Positions 61,097-64,000 of a DNA stretch of 64,000 nt are shown piece after piece. The DNA is taken from the NCBI GenBank assembly GCA_964563925.1, contig CAZLZD010000004.1, forward strand, positions 60,308-124,307, given 5' to 3'. The stretch is from JAUILA01 sp964563925 (GTDB taxonomy: Bacteria; Bacteroidota; Bacteroidia; Cytophagales; Cyclobacteriaceae). Position 1 is the stretch's first letter. Every line of letters begins with the position of its first letter. The notes beneath the pieces are model-generated. The model did not search any database and had not been told where the DNA came from. It worked only from the letters and a program-made list of their open reading frames with translations. The position numbers were made by a program, and so were the translations under genes.

Positions 61097-61792
61097 ATGG
61101 GAGACAGATACACCCTTACAGTAGACGAGGCCACGCTGGCAGCCCGTTACGCCATGGATATCCCCGACCGCTTTACCCCGCGGTACAATGCCGCACCGAC
61201 CCAGATCCTTCCGGTGATTACCCAGGGCAGTGGCGGATTTTCCTTTTTCTATTGGGGCCAGATTCCGGAATGGTCCAACAATAAGTCCATTTCCGCTAAA
61301 CTGATTCATGCCGACGCCAGGGAGTTCTCAGAGAAAGCGGCAGGCAGGCAGGCGCTTTCCGTTCGACGCTGTATCGTACCCATGGATGGATATTATGAAT
61401 GGAAGCAGGTCAGTAAAAAAGGCCGTATTCCCTATCGCGTCGTCTGGCGTGAAGGCAAAGTATTCTCGGTCGGCGGGTTATGGGAAGAGTTTGAGGATGG
61501 GGAAGGCCACGTGGTGCACACGTTCCGCATCCTGACCACACCCCCTATCCCGTCACTGGCCGATCTGGATAGTAAAATGCCCCTGGTCATTCCAAAACTG
61601 AACGAGCACGACTGGCTGGATCCTGACAAGCCGCTGGAGGCTGTCTCCGCGATGCTGGTTCCGTTCGTCTCAGAGGAATTCCACGCCTACACGGTATCAC
61701 CCCGGGTTGCCGATGCTTCCTACGACCATCCAACGCTGGTCAAGCCTTTTTCGCCAGCCGACCAGTTCGGAAATTACTCCCTGTTCGATTAA
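61097..61792 (+). CDS. SRAP-domain protein (YedK/HMCES family) lacking the catalytic cysteine
   Basis: The family covers abasic sites in single-stranded DNA by a thiazolidine bond through Cys2. This 231-residue protein keeps the fold: PRYNAAPTQILPVI near 28-41, VRRCIVPMDGYYEWK near 90-103, SVGGLWEEF near 125 and KMPLVI near 161. But Cys2 is Gly (MGDRYTL instead of MCGRY), YedK Asn75 aligns with Asp73, and His160 aligns with Asp158; only the glutamate (E101) of the active site is kept. No alternative start encodes Met-Cys. It follows the YheT gene by 28 bases. Confidence 0.88.
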   Translation: MGDRYTLTVDEATLAARYAMDIPDRFTPRYNAAPTQILPVITQGSGGFSFFYWGQIPEWSNNKSISAKLIHADAREFSEKAAGRQALSVRRCIVPMDGYYEWKQVSKKGRIPYRVVWREGKVFSVGGLWEEFEDGEGHVVHTFRILTTPPIPSLADLDSKMPLVIPKLNEHDWLDPDKPLEAVSAMLVPFVSEEFHAYTVSPRVADASYDHPTLVKPFSPADQFGNYSLFD

Positions 61793-61793
61793 T

Positions 61794-62984
61794 ATGCGCT
61801 TTATTCTCCCGTTTCTTCTGATCAGTTACCTGTCCTATTCCCAGGACCCCCAGGTAAATATGCTGGTGGAAGCAGAAAGCTTCCTGGAGCGGAAAGATAC
61901 CACCGGGGCTGTGAATGTTTTCAGGAATATTCTGAACCGGTATCCCGACAGCTATCCGGCCGCGCTCCGCCTTACCGAGGTGTATTATTTGCAGGGCGAA
62001 TACCGCGAAGCCATCCAGTACAGCTTTGTGACCGAAGACATCCTGAACCGCTATATTGATTCCGTGCGTACGACCGGTGAAGTCAGCGAAACCGATATCG
62101 CCCGTGCCCGCAGGTACGAACGCGACCTTGCCGATATTCAAATGCTCAAGGGGAAGATCCGCCTGAAGCAGAACCGGCCGGTGGATGCCCTCCACGACCT
62201 GAACCAGGCACTCAGGCATTCCGACCGGAAGTCGGATGTGTATATTGATATCGGACTGGCCAATATTTCTCTCGGAGAATATGACGCGGCCAGCAAGTCC
62301 TTTCATTCCTCCCTGCGCCTGGATCCGGAGAACAAGGGGGCGTTGTTTAACCTGGGCAACCTATTTTATGCGCTTAAAGAATACGATTCAGCCCAATACT
62401 ACTACAAAAAAACAAGTGAGCACTATCCAGACCTGAAATGGCCGTTGTTGTACCTGGGCAATATTGCCACCCGGGATCAGCAATATGACAGTGCCATTCT
62501 CTACTATTCCAACTTTATTGCAATGGATTCCACCTCCGAAGAAGCTTATTTCCGGCGGGCCGTACTGTATTCGGAAATGCGCCAGTGGGAGAATGCCATT
62601 GAGGACTGGAACCGGGCGCTTGCCCTGGATGAGGCAGACAGCGAAGCCTTGCGTAACCGGGGCCTTGCCTATTTTCAGCGCAAGGAATATGACCTGGCAC
62701 TTAAGGATTTTAATCAAAGCATTGCCCTCGATCCGGAGCCCTATAGTTTTATCAACCGGGGCTATACCTATTATTTGCTCAGGGAATATGAAAAGGCGCT
62801 CTCGGACCTTAACCACGGGCTTTCGGAATTGCCGGACTACGGCCTGGGATATTACCTCAGGGCGCTCACCCAGCGTGCGTTAAAAAACACAGAAAAGGCG
62901 TGTGCTGATTTACAGAAGGCACTGGAGAATGGTTTTGAGGAGAATGACGTGCAGGACAGAAAGCTGAGAAAGAGCTGTCTTTAA
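61794..62984 (+). CDS. exported TPR-repeat protein
   Basis: A 396-residue protein with a signal peptide (MRFILPFLLISYLSYSQDPQ) and about ten tetratricopeptide repeats: AALRLTEVYYLQGEYREAIQ, VYIDIGLANISLGEYDAASK, ALFNLGNLFYALKEYDSAQ, ALRNRGLAYFQRKEYDLALK and FINRGYTYYLLREYEKALS. The ATG at 61794 starts one base after the SRAP gene's stop codon; longer frames would run backwards into that gene. Probably a periplasmic or outer-membrane scaffold. Its end overlaps the convergent lipoprotein gene by 4 bases. Confidence 0.86.
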   Translation: MRFILPFLLISYLSYSQDPQVNMLVEAESFLERKDTTGAVNVFRNILNRYPDSYPAALRLTEVYYLQGEYREAIQYSFVTEDILNRYIDSVRTTGEVSETDIARARRYERDLADIQMLKGKIRLKQNRPVDALHDLNQALRHSDRKSDVYIDIGLANISLGEYDAASKSFHSSLRLDPENKGALFNLGNLFYALKEYDSAQYYYKKTSEHYPDLKWPLLYLGNIATRDQQYDSAILYYSNFIAMDSTSEEAYFRRAVLYSEMRQWENAIEDWNRALALDEADSEALRNRGLAYFQRKEYDLALKDFNQSIALDPEPYSFINRGYTYYLLREYEKALSDLNHGLSELPDYGLGYYLRALTQRALKNTEKACADLQKALENGFEENDVQDRKLRKSCL

Positions 62985-63745
62985 CCTCCCGGTTTGGTGG
63001 AAGGATCCGTTGACGGATCGGTGGAAGGATCCTCACTTTCCTCTTCGGCCGGCTGTTCCTCTTCCGGAGCCTCCAGCTTCTCTTTCTTTTTGTCCTTTTT
63101 CTTCAGGAAATGGAAGAATCCCTTTTTCTCTTTTTCAGGTTCTTCCGACAAGTCGTCAAGCGAATCAATTTCCTGCTCGGCCTGGTTACGGTCCTTCTTG
63201 CCAAAAAGCCTGCGGAAGAAGCCTTTCTTCTCTTTTTTCTCAGCCTGCTGACTCGCCTTGAAGGAATTTTCCTGCATCAGGCGGACATCCGGATAAACCA
63301 GGAAATCCTTCAAATACCACAGGTATAATTCCTGATCTACGTTGAATTTTTCCTTTTTCAGGCTAATAACATACACGCTGTCTTCGGCCGGTAAACCGGT
63401 GCTGTCGGCGTTTTCGACCTCCGACAAATCCCTTTCGGCCAGGTAAAAATCATCTTCAAAGGCAACCGAATCCTCCACTTCAGGGTATACATCGGTCATC
63501 GGAATGGTCTGCAGGCTGCGTAATTTACGGCGGTAGGATACCGGCTCAATGATAAGAAAACGGTCTTTGCTCGCTTCCAGCACTTTGGGCATAGAGTCTT
63601 CGCCGAAGTAGCTGAATCGCTTATCCAAAGCGTTTTTATCGTGTATAAACGCACTTTGGTAGGCCGGACAGATCATTCGTTCTGTACAGGCCTGTACAAA
63701 GAGCAGGGCAATTAATACCGGCAGAAAGTGTAAAAAATTCTTCAT
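62981..63745 (-). CDS. lipoprotein with low-complexity KKGFF-repeat C-terminus
   Basis: A 254-residue protein: signal MKNFLHFLPVLIALLFVQAC with lipobox VQAC near 20, a middle region with YLAERDLSEVENADS and KEKFNVDQELYLWYLKDFLV, then a highly charged tail with two copies of a KKGFF element (KEKKGFFRRLFGKKDRN and KEKKGFFHFLKKKDKKKEK), followed by acidic (EEEQPAEEESED) and DPST repeats. It looks like a surface or envelope structural protein of unknown family. The ATG at 63745 is preferred to an earlier in-frame start. Small Bacteroidetes proteins of this style are poorly conserved. Confidence 0.75.
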   Translation of the reverse strand: MKNFLHFLPVLIALLFVQACTERMICPAYQSAFIHDKNALDKRFSYFGEDSMPKVLEASKDRFLIIEPVSYRRKLRSLQTIPMTDVYPEVEDSVAFEDDFYLAERDLSEVENADSTGLPAEDSVYVISLKKEKFNVDQELYLWYLKDFLVYPDVRLMQENSFKASQQAEKKEKKGFFRRLFGKKDRNQAEQEIDSLDDLSEEPEKEKKGFFHFLKKKDKKKEKLEAPEEEQPAEEESEDPSTDPSTDPSTKPGG

Positions 63746-63894
63746 CAAAAAAATACAGCGCACCAGTGACGATCAAAATAAGAACGTCACACCCGGCTGC
63801 TTTAGCGTCATGATCACTAAAAAAAATCAGGTATACCGTAATTATTCTAAGTTAAGGTAAAAATAAGGAATTACAGTTCAAAAAACCGCGTTAA

Positions 63895-64000
63895 CCTTAC
63901 CCGGTAATAGATTTATGCCTTGAGTTCCTCTCTTATTTTCTTCGGCAATCCGGCCACCACCTGCTCAGTCTCATCAACGACATCCTCGATCTGTCAAAGA
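63895..64000 (+). pseudogene. histidine-kinase dimerisation-domain fragment, open at the right edge
   Basis: The plus-strand frame entering the right edge reads LRQSGHHLLSLINDILDLSK, the well-known second helix of the HisKA domain of sensor kinases, normally found about 50 residues after the HEIRTPL box. Here nothing upstream in any plus frame resembles that box, and the frame opens after a TAA at 63892 with no ATG. It is therefore either a truncated copy or a remnant of a kinase gene. The rest of the gene lies outside the window. Confidence 0.4.

Noticed and set aside
63913..63993. Minus-strand frame ending KKIREELKA at the right edge
   Set aside because: It is blocked by an in-frame TGA at 63994-63996 and has no start; its codons are the register-matched antisense of the kinase helix.
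1..64000. tRNA genes, rRNA genes, insertion sequences or phage genes
   Set aside because: No cloverleaf with GGTTCGAATCC-like T-arm, no rRNA core, no transposase or integrase motif was seen.

Overview
The window reads as chromosomal DNA of a free-living Bacteroidetes bacterium, most likely of the Cytophagales type. The evidence is a type IX secretion substrate with a gliding-type C-terminal domain next to PorP/SprF, a TonB receptor paired with a DUF4249 lipoprotein, ribosomal protein THX, many promoters that fit the Bacteroidetes -7 element TAnnTTTG, few Shine-Dalgarno sites, and a parA-parB-DUF5683-dapB-lepB run. No tRNA, rRNA operon, insertion sequence, prophage or CRISPR array was seen. 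Almost every base is explained by ordinary housekeeping genes, so the interest lies in leaders, intergenic RNAs and proteins that have lost catalytic residues.

Layout. 1-8.2 kb: end of a 6-pyruvoyl-tetrahydropterin synthase/QueD gene, folE, a MarR regulator, aconitase, then a glucose-6-phosphate operon (polyphosphate-glucokinase-like ROK kinase, gnd, zwf, pgl). 8.2-14.2 kb: Nudix CoA diphosphatase, outer-membrane and TPR proteins, an ABC1 kinase/TetR pair, a SIMPL protein and an orphan protein. 14.3-21.5 kb: a beta-barrel receptor, a single-domain response regulator, and a YbbA/YbbP-like ABC system divergent from a TesA-like esterase. 21.6-27.6 kb: a BLUF blue-light sensor, hisIE, an iodotyrosine-deiodinase-like flavoprotein, a Cys-less dihydrolipoamide-dehydrogenase homologue, an SRPBCC protein, and a CstB-like persulfide dioxygenase/rhodanese protein downstream of a Crp/Fnr regulator.

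27.7-36.5 kb is the aromatic amino acid block, all on the minus strand: trpE-G-D-C-F-B-A, a DAHP synthase and then phhA (phenylalanine 4-hydroxylase). Two translational attenuators can be read from the sequence. The one before trpE has a leader peptide with a Trp-His-Trp-His run and a terminator whose 5' arm can pair with an upstream antiterminator. The one before phhA encodes a 26-residue peptide with 5 Tyr and 3 Phe among its first 13 residues, two copies of an antiterminator sequence and a terminator just before the gene. The phhA leader is the strongest candidate here for an undescribed regulatory element.

36.5-47.2 kb: ribosomal protein THX, two unknown small proteins, the SRP RNA, transaldolase, FtsE, an ECF sigma/anti-sigma pair, CCA-adding enzyme, and the PorP/type-B sorting substrate pair. 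47.4-56 kb: pyrG, yidC, a UPF0173 hydrolase, parA, parB, DUF5683, dapB and lepB. After lepB there is a gene-free stretch with a likely minus-strand structured RNA ending in a good terminator. 56.3-64 kb: small lipoproteins, a TonB receptor/DUF4249 pair, a YheT-like hydrolase, an SRAP (HMCES/YedK) homologue without its catalytic cysteine, TPR and lipoprotein genes, and at the right edge a fragment resembling a histidine kinase dimerisation helix without the expected upstream H-box.
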